From contig CAVYIY010000006.1 in assembly GCA_963768775.1 (NCBI GenBank), positions 62,001 to 126,000 of the forward strand: 64,000 bases of DNA. The letters run 5' to 3'. The notes below the pieces were generated by a model. The model was not told the origin of the DNA and did not search any database. It saw nothing but the letters and a program-made list of their open reading frames with translations. Each line of letters begins with the position of its first letter. Position 1 is the stretch's first letter. Source of the DNA: FEN-33 sp963768775 (GTDB lineage: Archaea; Thermoplasmatota; Thermoplasmata; Methanomassiliicoccales; UBA472). Below, in pieces: positions 17,234-25,746 of this stretch. The position numbers and the translations under genes are program-made.

Positions 17234-18424
17234 ATGAGCCAGGCATTGGACGACGTCAAGAAGCTATCTTCTTCCTATCTGTTCCAGAACTATGGACGAG
17301 AGGAGGTCTGCTTCGATCACGGCGAAAAGGAGTTCCTGTTCGACCTTGACGATCAGCGCTACACCGACTTCGTCGCCGGGATCGCCGTGAACGCCCTCGG
17401 GCACAATCATCCAGCGATCACGAACACCATCGCCGCTCAGGCGAAGCGCCTCGTCCACGTTTCCAACCTCTACTATATCAAGGAGCAGGCGGAGCTGGGA
17501 GAGGCGATCGCATCGATCGTTCCCTGGCCATTGACCGTATCGCTATTCGTGAATAGCGGCGCGGAGGCGAACGAAGCGGCATTGAAGCTGGCGGCAAAGC
17601 GCACTGCCCGCCCCCGGTTCGTGGCGACGAAGAATTCGTTCCACGGGCGCACCGCGGCCTCGCTTTCTGCTACCGGCCAAACGAAATACCAGCAAGGTTT
17701 CGAGCCGTTGCTGACGAAGGCCTTCGATTTCATCGAATATGGTAGCGTGGAGCAGCTCAAGTCGACGGTGAACCGCGATACTGCGGCCTTCCTGGTCGAG
17801 ACGATCCAGGGGGAGGGGGGCATCATCGTACCCAGCCAAGAGTTCATGAGGGCTGCCAGAGACATTTGCACCGATGTCGGAGCGATGCTGATAGTCGACG
17901 AGGTGCAGACCGGCTTCGGGCGGACCGGCAAATGGTTCGGGTTCGAGCATTTCGGCATCGTCCCGGACATCATGACGGTGGCCAAGGCGCTCGGCGGAGG
18001 CTATCCGATCGGGGCGATAATCTCTAGCCTGGAGATATCGCGGACCTTCACGCCCGGCTCGCATGGCACTACATTCGGGGGCAGTCCGCTCGGCTGCGCG
18101 GTCGCCACCGCGGTGATCGGGGCGATAAAGCAGGAACGGTTGGTAGAGAGGTCCGCCAAGAAGGGGGAGGAGTGGATGGCGAGCCTACGCGCCTTCGCCA
18201 GGGAACACGAGCAAGTGCGAGAGGTAAGGGGAAAGGGCCTGATGATCGGCATCGAGATGGAAGGTGAAATGGCAAAGGAATTCCAGAGATTCGCGTTCCA
18301 GCGGAGGCAGCTGGTCAACGTCGCCGGCGGGAAGACAGTACGTCTGGTGCCCCCTCTGATCATCAGCGATGAGTCCATCAGCTCGTTCAATCAATCGCTT
18401 CGCTCCTTTCTGACAGCTCGGTGA
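17234..18424 (+). CDS. argD: Acetylornithine aminotransferase
   Basis: PLP enzyme converting N-acetylglutamate semialdehyde to N-acetylornithine. 396 residues from the ATG at 17234, which starts the family-typical SSSYLFQNYGR region. PLP-site features are NSGAEANEAALKLA, the FHGRT segment, VDEVQTGFGRTG, and the Schiff-base lysine K251 (TVAKALGGGYPIGA). Last pathway enzyme of the rightward operon, 4 bases after argB. Some homologues also act in lysine synthesis; with the arg neighbours the arginine role is most likely. Confidence 0.94.
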   Translation: MSQALDDVKKLSSSYLFQNYGREEVCFDHGEKEFLFDLDDQRYTDFVAGIAVNALGHNHPAITNTIAAQAKRLVHVSNLYYIKEQAELGEAIASIVPWPLTVSLFVNSGAEANEAALKLAAKRTARPRFVATKNSFHGRTAASLSATGQTKYQQGFEPLLTKAFDFIEYGSVEQLKSTVNRDTAAFLVETIQGEGGIIVPSQEFMRAARDICTDVGAMLIVDEVQTGFGRTGKWFGFEHFGIVPDIMTVAKALGGGYPIGAIISSLEISRTFTPGSHGTTFGGSPLGCAVATAVIGAIKQERLVERSAKKGEEWMASLRAFAREHEQVREVRGKGLMIGIEMEGEMAKEFQRFAFQRRQLVNVAGGKTVRLVPPLIISDESISSFNQSLRSFLTAR

Positions 18425-18465
18425 TGCAACCTTTTAATTACTCTCAATCTTTTCGTTAGCTCCTT

Positions 18466-19155
18466 ATGAAGGAGCAGTCCCAGAAGGAGAGCATCGCGGA
18501 GCGGACGCGCACCTATATCGATGCGCACCCCAGCATCAAGGACTGCATCTCCAAAGATCTAATCAACTATTCTTCTTTGGCGCGCCAGATCATGAAGGAC
18601 CTGGGCATAAAGAACGAGGAGGCGGTGATGATCGCCTGCCGCCGCTATGCCGTCAAGATCGCCAAGAGCGATCACGAGCGCGAGATCCTGAAGATCCTGG
18701 CCAACTCCAGCCTGGAGGTGCGCACGAAGATCTGCATCGTCACGGCCAAGAACGACTGGACGGTGCTGCATCGCTTGGAGAGCGTATTCCAGCGCCTGAT
18801 AAACGAGAAGGCGATCATGCAGGTCATCCAGGGTGCGCGGGCGATCACCGTCATCGCGGACGAGAAGCTCAAAAACGATGTGGTGAACGCCGTGGGCAGG
18901 GAGAACATACTCAAGGTCAGGGTAGACCTGGTCGAGATCACGGTCAAGTCTCCCGAGAGGATCGTGGAGACCTCTGGCGTCTTCGCCTTCCTCGCATCCA
19001 ACCTTGCCGAGAACAACGTCAACGTCGTCGAGACGGCCAGTTGCTATACGGACACCATCTTCATTGTCAACGAGGCGGACATGATCTATGGCTATTCCAT
19101 CCTCACCAAGCTCATCGAGAGCGCTGAGGCGGTCGAGACGATGGAAGAGCAGTAG
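18466..19155 (+). CDS. ACT-domain protein, possible amino-acid-responsive regulator
   Basis: A 229-residue protein. Residues 1-65 are helical (DLINYSSLARQIMKDLGI) and could form a winged-helix-like unit. The C-terminal third has an ACT-type segment, SGVFAFLASNLAENNVNVVE followed by CYTDTIFIVNEADMIYGYSIL, close in pattern to the regulatory domain of aspartokinases. Uncharacterised archaeal proteins share this layout. It starts 41 bases after argD on the same strand, so it may belong to the operon and sense an amino acid, with arginine or a precursor as the obvious candidate; that is inference. No catalytic motif is visible. Confidence 0.7.
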   Translation: MKEQSQKESIAERTRTYIDAHPSIKDCISKDLINYSSLARQIMKDLGIKNEEAVMIACRRYAVKIAKSDHEREILKILANSSLEVRTKICIVTAKNDWTVLHRLESVFQRLINEKAIMQVIQGARAITVIADEKLKNDVVNAVGRENILKVRVDLVEITVKSPERIVETSGVFAFLASNLAENNVNVVETASCYTDTIFIVNEADMIYGYSILTKLIESAEAVETMEEQ

Positions 19156-19299
19156 GATTGCACGCGCCACCTGCTCTTCTTTCCGCGCTCGATAATCACC
19201 CATATTCTCATGCGATTGCTGGCTTGGCGATTTGGTTGGGCTGATCCGGAATTGATGGGCATCTATATGTGCAGGGAAATGGAGTAGCAATTCACGAGG

Positions 19300-20652
19300 A
19301 TGAGCCGCATGGTCAAAATCCCCGATATCCGCGTCACTCCCCCTGGACCAAAGGCCAGGAAGGTCGTCCAGATCGACAAGAGGTACTTGGCGACGTCCAC
19401 GAAGTGCACGCCCCTGGTGGTGAGCAAGGCCAGAGGCAGCGCGGTCTGGGACGTGGACGGGAACGCTTATCTCGATTTCTCCAGCGGAGTATCGGTGCTG
19501 AACGTCGGCCATTGCCATCCCAAGGTCACGAAAGCGATCGCCGACCAGGCGAAGCTCTTCGCCCATTTCGCTGGGACGGACTATTACCACGAGCTGCAGG
19601 CCCACCTGTCGGAAAGGCTGTGCAACCTGGCACCAGGCGGCTGCAATAAGAAGATTTTCCTCAGCAACTCCGGGACCGAATCGATCGAGGCGGCGATGAA
19701 ACTGGCCCGATGGTCGACAAAGCGGAAGCTGTTCATCTCGTTCATCAACGCGTTCCACGGCCGCACCCTGGGCTCCCTTTCGCTGACCGCCAGCAAGGCG
19801 GTCCAACAGGAGAGATACTTTCCCTCGACACCGGGCGTCACCCACATCCCCTATGGCTACTGTTACCGCTGCGCCTACCATCTGGAATATCCCTCATGCG
19901 GTGTCTGGTGCGCGAAGATGATCGAGGAGGTGCATTTCGACACCCATCTCCCGCCGGAGGAGGTAGCTGCATTCTTCTTGGAACCGGTGCAGGGCGAGGG
20001 CGGTTACATCGTTCCACCGATTGAGTTCCCCCAGATCATCGCGAAGATATGCAAGGGGCATGGCATCCTTCTTGTAGATGACGAGGTACAGGCTGGCCTC
20101 GCCCGGACCGGGGAATTCTGGGCCATCGACCATTTCGGCGTCGTGCCCGATGTCGTCTGCGCGGCCAAATCCCTCGGCTCAGGCGTTCCCATCGGCGCCA
20201 CCATCTTCAGGAGTGAGCTGGATTGGCAGAAAGTCGGATCGCATTCCAACACCTTTGGCGGAAATGCTCTAGCCTGCGCGGCCGCCATGGCCACCTTGGA
20301 CATAATCGAGGGCGAGGATCTGGTCAAAGAGGCGGAGAGGAAGGGACGCTATCTCAACCGTCGTTTGCAGGAACTGAAGGAGAAGCATCCGATCATCGGC
20401 GACGTAAGGGGCCTGGGCATGATGCAGGCGACCGAGTTCGTTCTGGATCGAAGGACGAAGGAGCCTGCGATCAAGGCGCGGGACGAGATCGAGCTCCTGG
20501 CGTTCAAGCGGGGACTGATCATACTCGGTTGTGGCAAGTCGGCCATGCGTTACATTCCCCCATTGACCATATCCGATGGGATGATTGACGCCGGAATCGA
20601 TGTGCTCGACGGCGTAATTCGGGACGTGAGCAGGAATCTGGGCATAAGGTGA
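19300..20652 (+). CDS. Class III aminotransferase with a four-cysteine insert
   Basis: A 450-residue fold-type I PLP enzyme of the archaeal ornithine/4-aminobutyrate aminotransferase and amino-acid racemase group. Features: FLSNSGTESIEAAMKLAR, NAFHGRTLGSLS, VDDEVQAGLARTG and the PLP lysine K291 (VCAAKSLGSG). A cysteine cluster C188-x2-C191-x8-C200-x3-C204 (GYCYRCAYHLEYPSCGVWC) is typical of this branch and may hold zinc. Substrate cannot be assigned; characterised relatives include broad-specificity aminotransferases and alanine/serine racemases. It lies 144 bases past the ACT gene and probably has its own promoter. Confidence 0.88.
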   Translation: MSRMVKIPDIRVTPPGPKARKVVQIDKRYLATSTKCTPLVVSKARGSAVWDVDGNAYLDFSSGVSVLNVGHCHPKVTKAIADQAKLFAHFAGTDYYHELQAHLSERLCNLAPGGCNKKIFLSNSGTESIEAAMKLARWSTKRKLFISFINAFHGRTLGSLSLTASKAVQQERYFPSTPGVTHIPYGYCYRCAYHLEYPSCGVWCAKMIEEVHFDTHLPPEEVAAFFLEPVQGEGGYIVPPIEFPQIIAKICKGHGILLVDDEVQAGLARTGEFWAIDHFGVVPDVVCAAKSLGSGVPIGATIFRSELDWQKVGSHSNTFGGNALACAAAMATLDIIEGEDLVKEAERKGRYLNRRLQELKEKHPIIGDVRGLGMMQATEFVLDRRTKEPAIKARDEIELLAFKRGLIILGCGKSAMRYIPPLTISDGMIDAGIDVLDGVIRDVSRNLGIR

Positions 20653-20682
20653 GGCCTACTCAAAAATGAGATAATATGATGG

Positions 20683-20756
20683 AGCCACCAGGGAGAGTTG
20701 AACTCCCGACCTGCTGATTACAAGTCAGCCGCTCTGCCAGGCTGAGCTATGGTGGC
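20683..20756 (-). tRNA. tRNA-Thr (anticodon TGT)
   Basis: Folds as a 74-base cloverleaf on the minus strand: acceptor GCCACCA/TGGTGGC, D-arm GCTCAGCCTGGCAGAGC, anticodon stem GCTGA/TCAGC around loop CTTGTAA, T-arm GGGAG/CTCCC around TTCAACT. No intron and no encoded CCA. Confidence 0.96.
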
Positions 20757-20904
20757 CTCTTGCCCTCGTAATTTGCTCAGTGCTTATCATGTTTTCTACG
20801 GCGAGGCGGGGTATTTCCACAATTCGCAATTCGCCCGCTTCACCCGGACATCATCCAACGTGGAGAAGAATATATCATGAGTGCTAGCATCTCCGCGCCA
20901 TTAA

Positions 20905-21120
20905 TTCTTGCTGGATCAAGGAAGGAGGAGGCACTGATGTCCAGGAGATGCACAAGTCGAACATCGGATATCCCAGCATCGCGATCGGCTTGCCATCCGA
21001 CACATCCATTCGCACATGGGAGTGCTGGACACCGTGGACATCGATAGCAATATAATGCTGATGATCGAGCTGGTCAGGATGTTGGACCAGAAGAAGGTCG
21101 ACGATCTGACAGTCATCTGA
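20905..21120 (+). pseudogene. C-terminal remnant of an M42-family aminopeptidase
   Basis: Two frames read as the end of an M42 (glutamyl aminopeptidase/endoglucanase-like) metallopeptidase. The first gives GGTDVQEMHKSNIGYPSIAI and GLPS (20927-20998). One base-shift later the second gives RHIHSHMGVLDTVDI through to the stop at 21118. In intact enzymes GGTD and RYIHS sit close together, as here, carrying metal-site residues (D and H). The N-terminal four fifths are missing and only about 70 codons remain. It abuts tRNA-Thr, which may mark a past integration or deletion. Confidence 0.7.
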
Positions 21121-21210
21121 AGAGGTGGTTACTGGTCATGACCAAAAGATATAATAATGGTGAAGAGATGACGCAAAACATCTAATTGCGTCATACACTG
21201 GTGAAGTTCC

Positions 21211-21975
21211 ATGTCAGCCGATGAGATTGAAAAGATGCTTAAGATCGCCAAGGGAGACATTATCAGGTTGGAGTACAGCGGTTACCTAGTGGACGGAGGA
21301 GAGCTGTTCGACACCTCGAACGCCGACGTGGCGAAGGAGGGAGGGATCTTCGACGAAAACGCCACCTACGGGGCGATTCCAGTCCTGGTCGGGAGCGGAA
21401 GGCTGTTCGAGGGATTGGATGAAGCAATCATCAACTCCAACATCGGCGAGGACCGGGAAATAGTGCTGACGCCGGAAAAGGCAGCTGGACCGAGGGACCC
21501 CAAGCTCGTCGAGCAGATCCCGTTGCGTGAGTTCCTGCGCCAAGAGATCGAGCCGCAGGTGGGAATGGAAGTCAATATGAAGAACCGCGTGGGTATAGTG
21601 ATGTCGGTCAGCCCTCGGATGGTGCGCGTGGACTTCAACCGCAGGTTCGCAGGCAGACCCCTAAGATACAAATTCAAGGTGGTCTGCAAGATCACCGATG
21701 AGGTGGAGAAGGTGCAGTCCCTCATCCAAATGGACTATGGCAACGCTGAGGGCTTCGGTGTGAAAGTGGAGGGCGAGAACTACGACATCATCCTGCCGGA
21801 CGTCTGCAAGTACGACCAGAAATGGATCCTAGCTAAGTATAAGGTCGTCGCAGACCTGAGGGAAAGCTTCAATGCCAAGACCATCCGCTTCATCGAGGAG
21901 TACCTCAAGAAGGACGAGGCGAAGAAGGACGAGGCGAAGTCAGAGGGGCGCGAGCCAGAGGAGCTTCCTCAATAA
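21211..21975 (+). CDS. FKBP-type peptidyl-prolyl cis-trans isomerase, long archaeal form
   Basis: A 254-residue SlyD-like protein. Residues 12-110 form the FKBP domain (GDIIRLEYSGYLVDGGELFDTS, then PVLVGSGRLFEGLDEAI), with the chaperone insert-in-flap after it (IVLTPEKAAGPRD, LVEQIPLREF, VGMEVNM) and the strand MVRVDFNRRFAGRPLRYKFKV. The second half is an archaeal extension, ending in a charged repeat KKDEAKKDEAKSEGREPEE. Such proteins assist folding in the cytosol. Single gene between two tRNAs. Confidence 0.92.
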   Translation: MSADEIEKMLKIAKGDIIRLEYSGYLVDGGELFDTSNADVAKEGGIFDENATYGAIPVLVGSGRLFEGLDEAIINSNIGEDREIVLTPEKAAGPRDPKLVEQIPLREFLRQEIEPQVGMEVNMKNRVGIVMSVSPRMVRVDFNRRFAGRPLRYKFKVVCKITDEVEKVQSLIQMDYGNAEGFGVKVEGENYDIILPDVCKYDQKWILAKYKVVADLRESFNAKTIRFIEEYLKKDEAKKDEAKSEGREPEELPQ

Positions 21976-22017
21976 ACTGATTCTCCAAACCAATTCTTTC
22001 ATTCATTCTGTAACGTA

Positions 22018-22092
22018 GGGCGAGTGGCCTAGACTGGATATGGCAGCAGCCTCCTAAGCTGCAGGTCCGGGGTTCGAATCCCCGCTCGCCCG
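22018..22092 (+). tRNA. tRNA-Arg (anticodon CCT)
   Basis: A 75-base cloverleaf: acceptor GGGCGAG/CTCGCCC with discriminator G, D-arm GCCTAGACTGGATATGGC, anticodon stem GCAGC/GCTGC around CTCCTAA, T-arm CGGGG/CCCCG around TTCGAAT. No intron and no encoded CCA. Confidence 0.96.
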
Positions 22093-22219
22093 CTCAATTC
22101 ATGGCCAGATGGACCTTTCCCATCAACGGTGGCAATGAATATGCCCACCCCATCCCGATTTGGTGAATCGGTGTTCGAATTGAAGAGATTCGGGAAGGTT
22201 TCAGATCGCATTGTGCCAG

Positions 22220-22546
22220 TCATTTGTCTTCTTCGCCGGTGCGCACCCTGATTGATTTCAACACCGGCAGCACGAAGATCTTGCCATCCCCGACTTCACC
22301 AGTGCGCGCGGAGCTGCATACGGCTTCGACTACCTGATTGACCAAGGAATCCTTGATCACTATCTCCAACTTCGTCTTGGGAAGCATATCGATCCTGAAC
22401 TTGCCCGCTCGATGGGTGAACTCTAATCCTTTCTGTTCCCCTCGTCCGCTGACCTCGTAGACCGTCATTCCGTGAATTCCGATGTTCTCCAAGGCCGTCT
22501 TCACCGCACCGAACTTCTCCGTCCGTATTATCGCTTCGACCTTCAT
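22220..22546 (-). CDS. glnK: Nitrogen regulatory PII protein
   Basis: A 108-residue PII trimer subunit that binds ATP/ADP/2-oxoglutarate and blocks or opens the ammonium channel encoded just upstream. Start MKVEAIIRTEKFGAVKTAL is typical; an ATG four codons earlier (22558), overlapping the amtB stop, is also possible. The T-loop GRGEQKGLEFTHRAGKF has no tyrosine at the classical uridylylation position, so covalent modification as in enterobacteria is unlikely. The B-loop region (ARTGEVGDGKIFVLPV) is intact. The amtB-glnK order and overlap show a standard operon. Confidence 0.95.
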   Translation of the reverse strand: MKVEAIIRTEKFGAVKTALENIGIHGMTVYEVSGRGEQKGLEFTHRAGKFRIDMLPKTKLEIVIKDSLVNQVVEAVCSSARTGEVGDGKIFVLPVLKSIRVRTGEEDK

Positions 22547-22554
22547 CACATCAA

Positions 22555-23787
22555 TCATCTCCCGTAAGCGGACTCTCCATGTTGAATGATGTCCGCACCG
22601 ATCCTCTCTTCTTCTTTGGTCATGCGTATCGTCATGAATCTGCTTAGAGACCACATCAGCAGAGCCGTCGCCACGAAGGCGAATGCCCACACGACCGCCA
22701 CGGTGACCAATTGGGCAGCTAGCAGGCCTGTCCCTCCACCATAAAATAAGCCATCCTTCCCAGCGGCGTTGACTGCCGTGCTCGCGAAGAGCCCAGTGGC
22801 AATGGCGCCCCAGGTGCCACCGATTCCGTGAACACCCCATACATCCAAAGCGTCGTCGAACCCGAATTTCCGACGAAGGATGATTCCTCCATAACAGAAT
22901 GAACCGGCGCCAATTCCGATGACGATAGCACCGCTCGCATCCACGAATCCGGAGGCAGGGGTGATGGCCACAAGCCCGGCAACTGCGCCTGAGATCATCC
23001 CGAGGACCCCTGGTCTCCCGAGGTGCAGCCAGCTTATCAAACCCCAGACCACGGCGCCTGTCGCCGCAGCAATGTGAGTGACAACGAACGCTTGCGCGGC
23101 AAGACCGTTTGATCCTATCGCACTCCCTCCATTGAATCCGAACCAGCCGATCCAGAGGAGTGCTCCGCCCAGAACGACGAAGGGTATGTTATGAGGGGTT
23201 TCGGACCCACCATTGGTGGTCGAGACCCTCTTGCCAAGGATGAGGACTGCAGCTAGGACCGACATCCCGGCGGTGATGTGAACAACGGTCCCACCAGCGA
23301 AATCGAGAGCTCCGAGTTGGGCTAAGAAGCCTCCGCCCCAAACCCAGTGAGCTACGGGTATGTAAACGAGGAAGGTCCAGATGGCCAAGAAGATGACCAG
23401 AGCCTTCAGCTTCATCCTCTCGGCAACCCCCCCGATTATCAAGGCCACGGTGATGATGGCGAACATGCCCTGAAACATCATGAATAGGATGCCAGGGATT
23501 GTCGGTCCGTATAGTGAACTCAATGGAGACTGTCCCACCCCCTTCAGCATTATCCAGTTGAGATTCCCTAGGAACAGGCTCCCGTTGGCTCCGAAGGCCA
23601 ATGAGAACCCGGCAATCACCCAAATGAGAGTCACCATGCCCAGAACGATCAGGGTCTGCCCCAGGATCGATAACATGCTTTGCTTGCGCAACATTCCGCC
23701 ATAAAAGAAACCAACGGCCGGGGTCATTATGAACACCAAAGCCGTGGATATCAGCAGCCATGCCGTATCACCCGTATCAATTGCCAT
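22555..23787 (-). CDS. amtB: Ammonium transporter Amt/MEP/Rh
   Basis: A 410-residue membrane channel with about 11 helices. The twin-histidine pore residues lie in GGTVVHITAG and in WGVHGIGGTWGAIATGLFAS. Other family segments are PAVGFFYGGMLR, QGMFAIITVALIIGGVAERM, WVWGGGFLAQLGALDFAGG and GWFGFNGGSA. The C-terminal tail (RMTKEEERIGADIIQHGE) is the usual GlnK-contact region. A gaggtgaag sequence just before the ATG is a good ribosome-binding site. No NrpR-type operator was recognised upstream. Confidence 0.97.
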   Translation of the reverse strand: MAIDTGDTAWLLISTALVFIMTPAVGFFYGGMLRKQSMLSILGQTLIVLGMVTLIWVIAGFSLAFGANGSLFLGNLNWIMLKGVGQSPLSSLYGPTIPGILFMMFQGMFAIITVALIIGGVAERMKLKALVIFLAIWTFLVYIPVAHWVWGGGFLAQLGALDFAGGTVVHITAGMSVLAAVLILGKRVSTTNGGSETPHNIPFVVLGGALLWIGWFGFNGGSAIGSNGLAAQAFVVTHIAAATGAVVWGLISWLHLGRPGVLGMISGAVAGLVAITPASGFVDASGAIVIGIGAGSFCYGGIILRRKFGFDDALDVWGVHGIGGTWGAIATGLFASTAVNAAGKDGLFYGGGTGLLAAQLVTVAVVWAFAFVATALLMWSLSRFMTIRMTKEEERIGADIIQHGESAYGR

Positions 23788-24302
23788 TCCTCTTCACCTC
23801 AGATTCATTCGGTCTTCAGTTCTCACAGATTGGAGGCGGATCTAACGCACCTGGGCAGGTCGATGTCGCTTGTTAGTGCTTCAATTTTTGAACATCAATC
23901 GACATATGTACGTCATTTCCTCACTTTAATAGATAAAATGATAGATAAAGATTGCTATAGCGTTCATATACATATTTATTCCAATAATACTAGACATATG
24001 GACAAAAGGAATCGATTCATTCTCTGCCAAATTGCTCCTTTTCTAAGCGCGACTGGAGGATCGCAGTCTACGCATTTTCGAGCGGCCAGTGTTTCAAGAT
24101 TCATCGGAAAATTGTTGATTCCTAATGTAATCATTATCCAGTTTGGAATGAAAGCGGCCAACATGATTGTTAAGGCGATTATATGAGTCCAATCTCGTAA
24201 TTGAGTCCTAGTTAGACTCAGATTTACGCTTCCTACGTCTAGACGGTTTCCAGAGAAAGATTAATAAACGGTTTGCACGGGTAATTTTCCAAGGTGACTG
24301 CA
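23788..24302. other. Intergenic stretch between amtB and the VOC gene
   Basis: AT-rich and mostly non-coding; it must hold the amtB promoter (leftward) and the promoter of the next gene, with attaataaa near 24262 a fair TATA candidate for the latter. A palindromic catatg recurs at 23901 and 23996. A leftward 62-codon frame (23976-24164) has a hydrophobic start and a CVDC motif but no good start signal or known family, so it is not called. Confidence 0.4.
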
Positions 24303-24671
24303 ATGTCCAAGGTGATTTGGTTTGAGCTCAGTGCGACCGAACCGAAGAAGGTGATGGACTTCTACTCCAGAGTCTTCGGCTGGAAATTCGAGAAATATCA
24401 AAATCAGGAATACTGGATTGTCACTGGCGGTGCAAAGGAAGAGCCTGGCATCGATGGCGCGATACAACCAAGGCGGACAGAGAGACCAGCCATCGTGAAC
24501 ACGATCAGCGTTTCGAACATCGATGAAACGATGAAGAAGATCGAGAAGAACGGCGGCAGACTGGTCGTCCCCAAGATGGAAATACCGATGATGGGGACCC
24601 TTGCTTACTTCACCGATACCGAGGGCAATATGCATGGCATCATGCAGGTTGCTCCCCAGATGAAGAAGTGA
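24303..24671 (+). CDS. VOC-family (glyoxalase/bleomycin-resistance fold) protein
   Basis: A 122-residue protein with the paired beta-alpha-beta-beta-beta modules of the vicinal oxygen chelate fold: VIWFELSATEPKKVMDFYSR with VFGWKF, then IVNTISVSNIDETMKKIEKN and MGTLAYFTDTEGNMHGIMQ. This FGWKFE / DTEGN type is common among uncharacterised single-domain VOC proteins. E or H metal ligands are only partly obvious (DTEGNMHG), so activity is uncertain. The ATG at 24303 has aaggtga six bases upstream; a GTG three codons earlier lacks this spacing. Confidence 0.88.
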   Translation: MSKVIWFELSATEPKKVMDFYSRVFGWKFEKYQNQEYWIVTGGAKEEPGIDGAIQPRRTERPAIVNTISVSNIDETMKKIEKNGGRLVVPKMEIPMMGTLAYFTDTEGNMHGIMQVAPQMKK

Positions 24672-24790
24672 TTTCCAGGACTTTTTCGGTTTCCTTGGAC
24701 GAGAGACGATGCGGGATCCTGCCGCAAGTGCGTAGATACGCAATCCTTCCAGCTCTCTCGACCTAGGGGTCAGAGAGACTCCGCGCCATG

Positions 24791-25372
24791 TCATAGATGC
24801 TCATCGGGATTTGGCATTGCCTCAATGCTTAGCAAATGAGCCCCGTAAGCCAAAGACCAGAAGGTGCCAGAGTAGAATATTATCCGTTCCATCCCCCCGC
24901 CCCCCATGCCGAGATAAATGCCAGTGCCCAACAGTACCAGGGCAGACAATCCGAGCATGCCGAGGGAGATCGATATCAAAGAGAAAGGTGATTTCAATTT
25001 CGTGAATGAGTAAATGGCAGCGATGTTGCCGAAGGCGAATCCTAGCATGGCGAAGATAGTGTGGGGAATTATGTTGTTCTCGTTGAACACGCCGACCCCC
25101 AGAGCTCCCAACCCCGAGACCCCGAAAAGCAGCCAAAGCAAGTTACCCTTTTCCTCGACCCGGATTAAGGCTGAGGTCATGAGCACCATGACCCCGAAGA
25201 TGATCAATGCTGCGGTGAAGATGCCTTGTGCAGGCTCTGGGCCGACCCCGAGATCGCTGATGTAATTCTGCGAGACGCTGTAACCGGGATAAAGGAATTC
25301 AGCGATATGAACCAGGAAGAGAAGCTCTAGGCTCGCCAAAAAGAGCCAGAGACCTGGCTTGTGCAAATTCAT
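24791..25372 (-). CDS. DUF998 integral membrane protein
   Basis: A 193-residue protein with about six membrane helices. The family signature SQNYISDLGVGPEP lies after the first helix, followed by hydrophobic segments around residues 50-68, 80-97, 105-123, 130-155 and 163-180. DUF998 proteins are widespread in archaea and have no established function. A gaggcg sequence lies upstream of the ATG. It faces the VOC gene from the other strand, and the two share the region near 24700-24790. Confidence 0.85.
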   Translation of the reverse strand: MNLHKPGLWLFLASLELLFLVHIAEFLYPGYSVSQNYISDLGVGPEPAQGIFTAALIIFGVMVLMTSALIRVEEKGNLLWLLFGVSGLGALGVGVFNENNIIPHTIFAMLGFAFGNIAAIYSFTKLKSPFSLISISLGMLGLSALVLLGTGIYLGMGGGGMERIIFYSGTFWSLAYGAHLLSIEAMPNPDEHL

Positions 25373-25474
25373 TGCGCCTCGGATTCATATCGCCAAATAT
25401 AAAGGATTTGAATCTCCAGGAATCTTAATCAAAAGACAGAAGAGTTGAAGAGCAGCGGCGCTTCCTGTTGTTTC

Positions 25475-25642
25475 ATGGCCTCGGATAGGGAGTGGAAGCA
25501 GGTGGAATGCAGATGCGAGACATGCAACACCTACGACCTCAGGGGACTTTGGAAATGCAAATGCGAAGCACTGAACGTTTCCAAGAATGAGATATGTTGG
25601 AAGTGCAACGAGCAGAAGCCGAGCACTCCAACTGAAGAATGA
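25475..25642 (+). CDS. Small cysteine-rich zinc-finger-like protein, 55 aa
   Basis: A tiny protein with six cysteines. The first group is VECRCETCNT; the second, LWKCKCEALNVSKNEICWKC, resembles a RanBP2-type zinc finger (W, C-C, N, C-x2-C), although the first cysteine pair is more tightly spaced than usual. The ATG at 25475 gives a compact protein; the frame is open ten codons further up. Function unknown; small zinc proteins of this kind often bind RNA, DNA or protein. It lies 105 bases before the disulfide oxidoreductase gene on the same strand. Confidence 0.6.
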   Translation: MASDREWKQVECRCETCNTYDLRGLWKCKCEALNVSKNEICWKCNEQKPSTPTEE

Positions 25643-25746
25643 TTCATTTGAGAACGATGGACGAGGCTGACCCTCAATACCCCTGAACCCGTCTGGGAAT
25701 TATTAAGTCCAATGGAATCGGATATCGCAGGGGTTGTTGCGATCAT

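Noticed and set aside
18559..19881. 440-codon leftward frame spanning two genes
   Set aside because: Antisense of the ACT gene and the aminotransferase, with Arg/Asp-rich shadow composition and no domain.
22029..22223. Leftward 64-codon frame over tRNA-Arg ending in an AGIRTPDLQLRRLLPYPV-like peptide
   Set aside because: This peptide type is the well-known false translation of the antisense of a tRNA T-arm region; the tRNA explains the sequence.
23976..24164. Small leftward frame with a hydrophobic start and CVDC
   Set aside because: No ribosome-binding site, only one cysteine pair and no known family; may be chance in AT-rich DNA.
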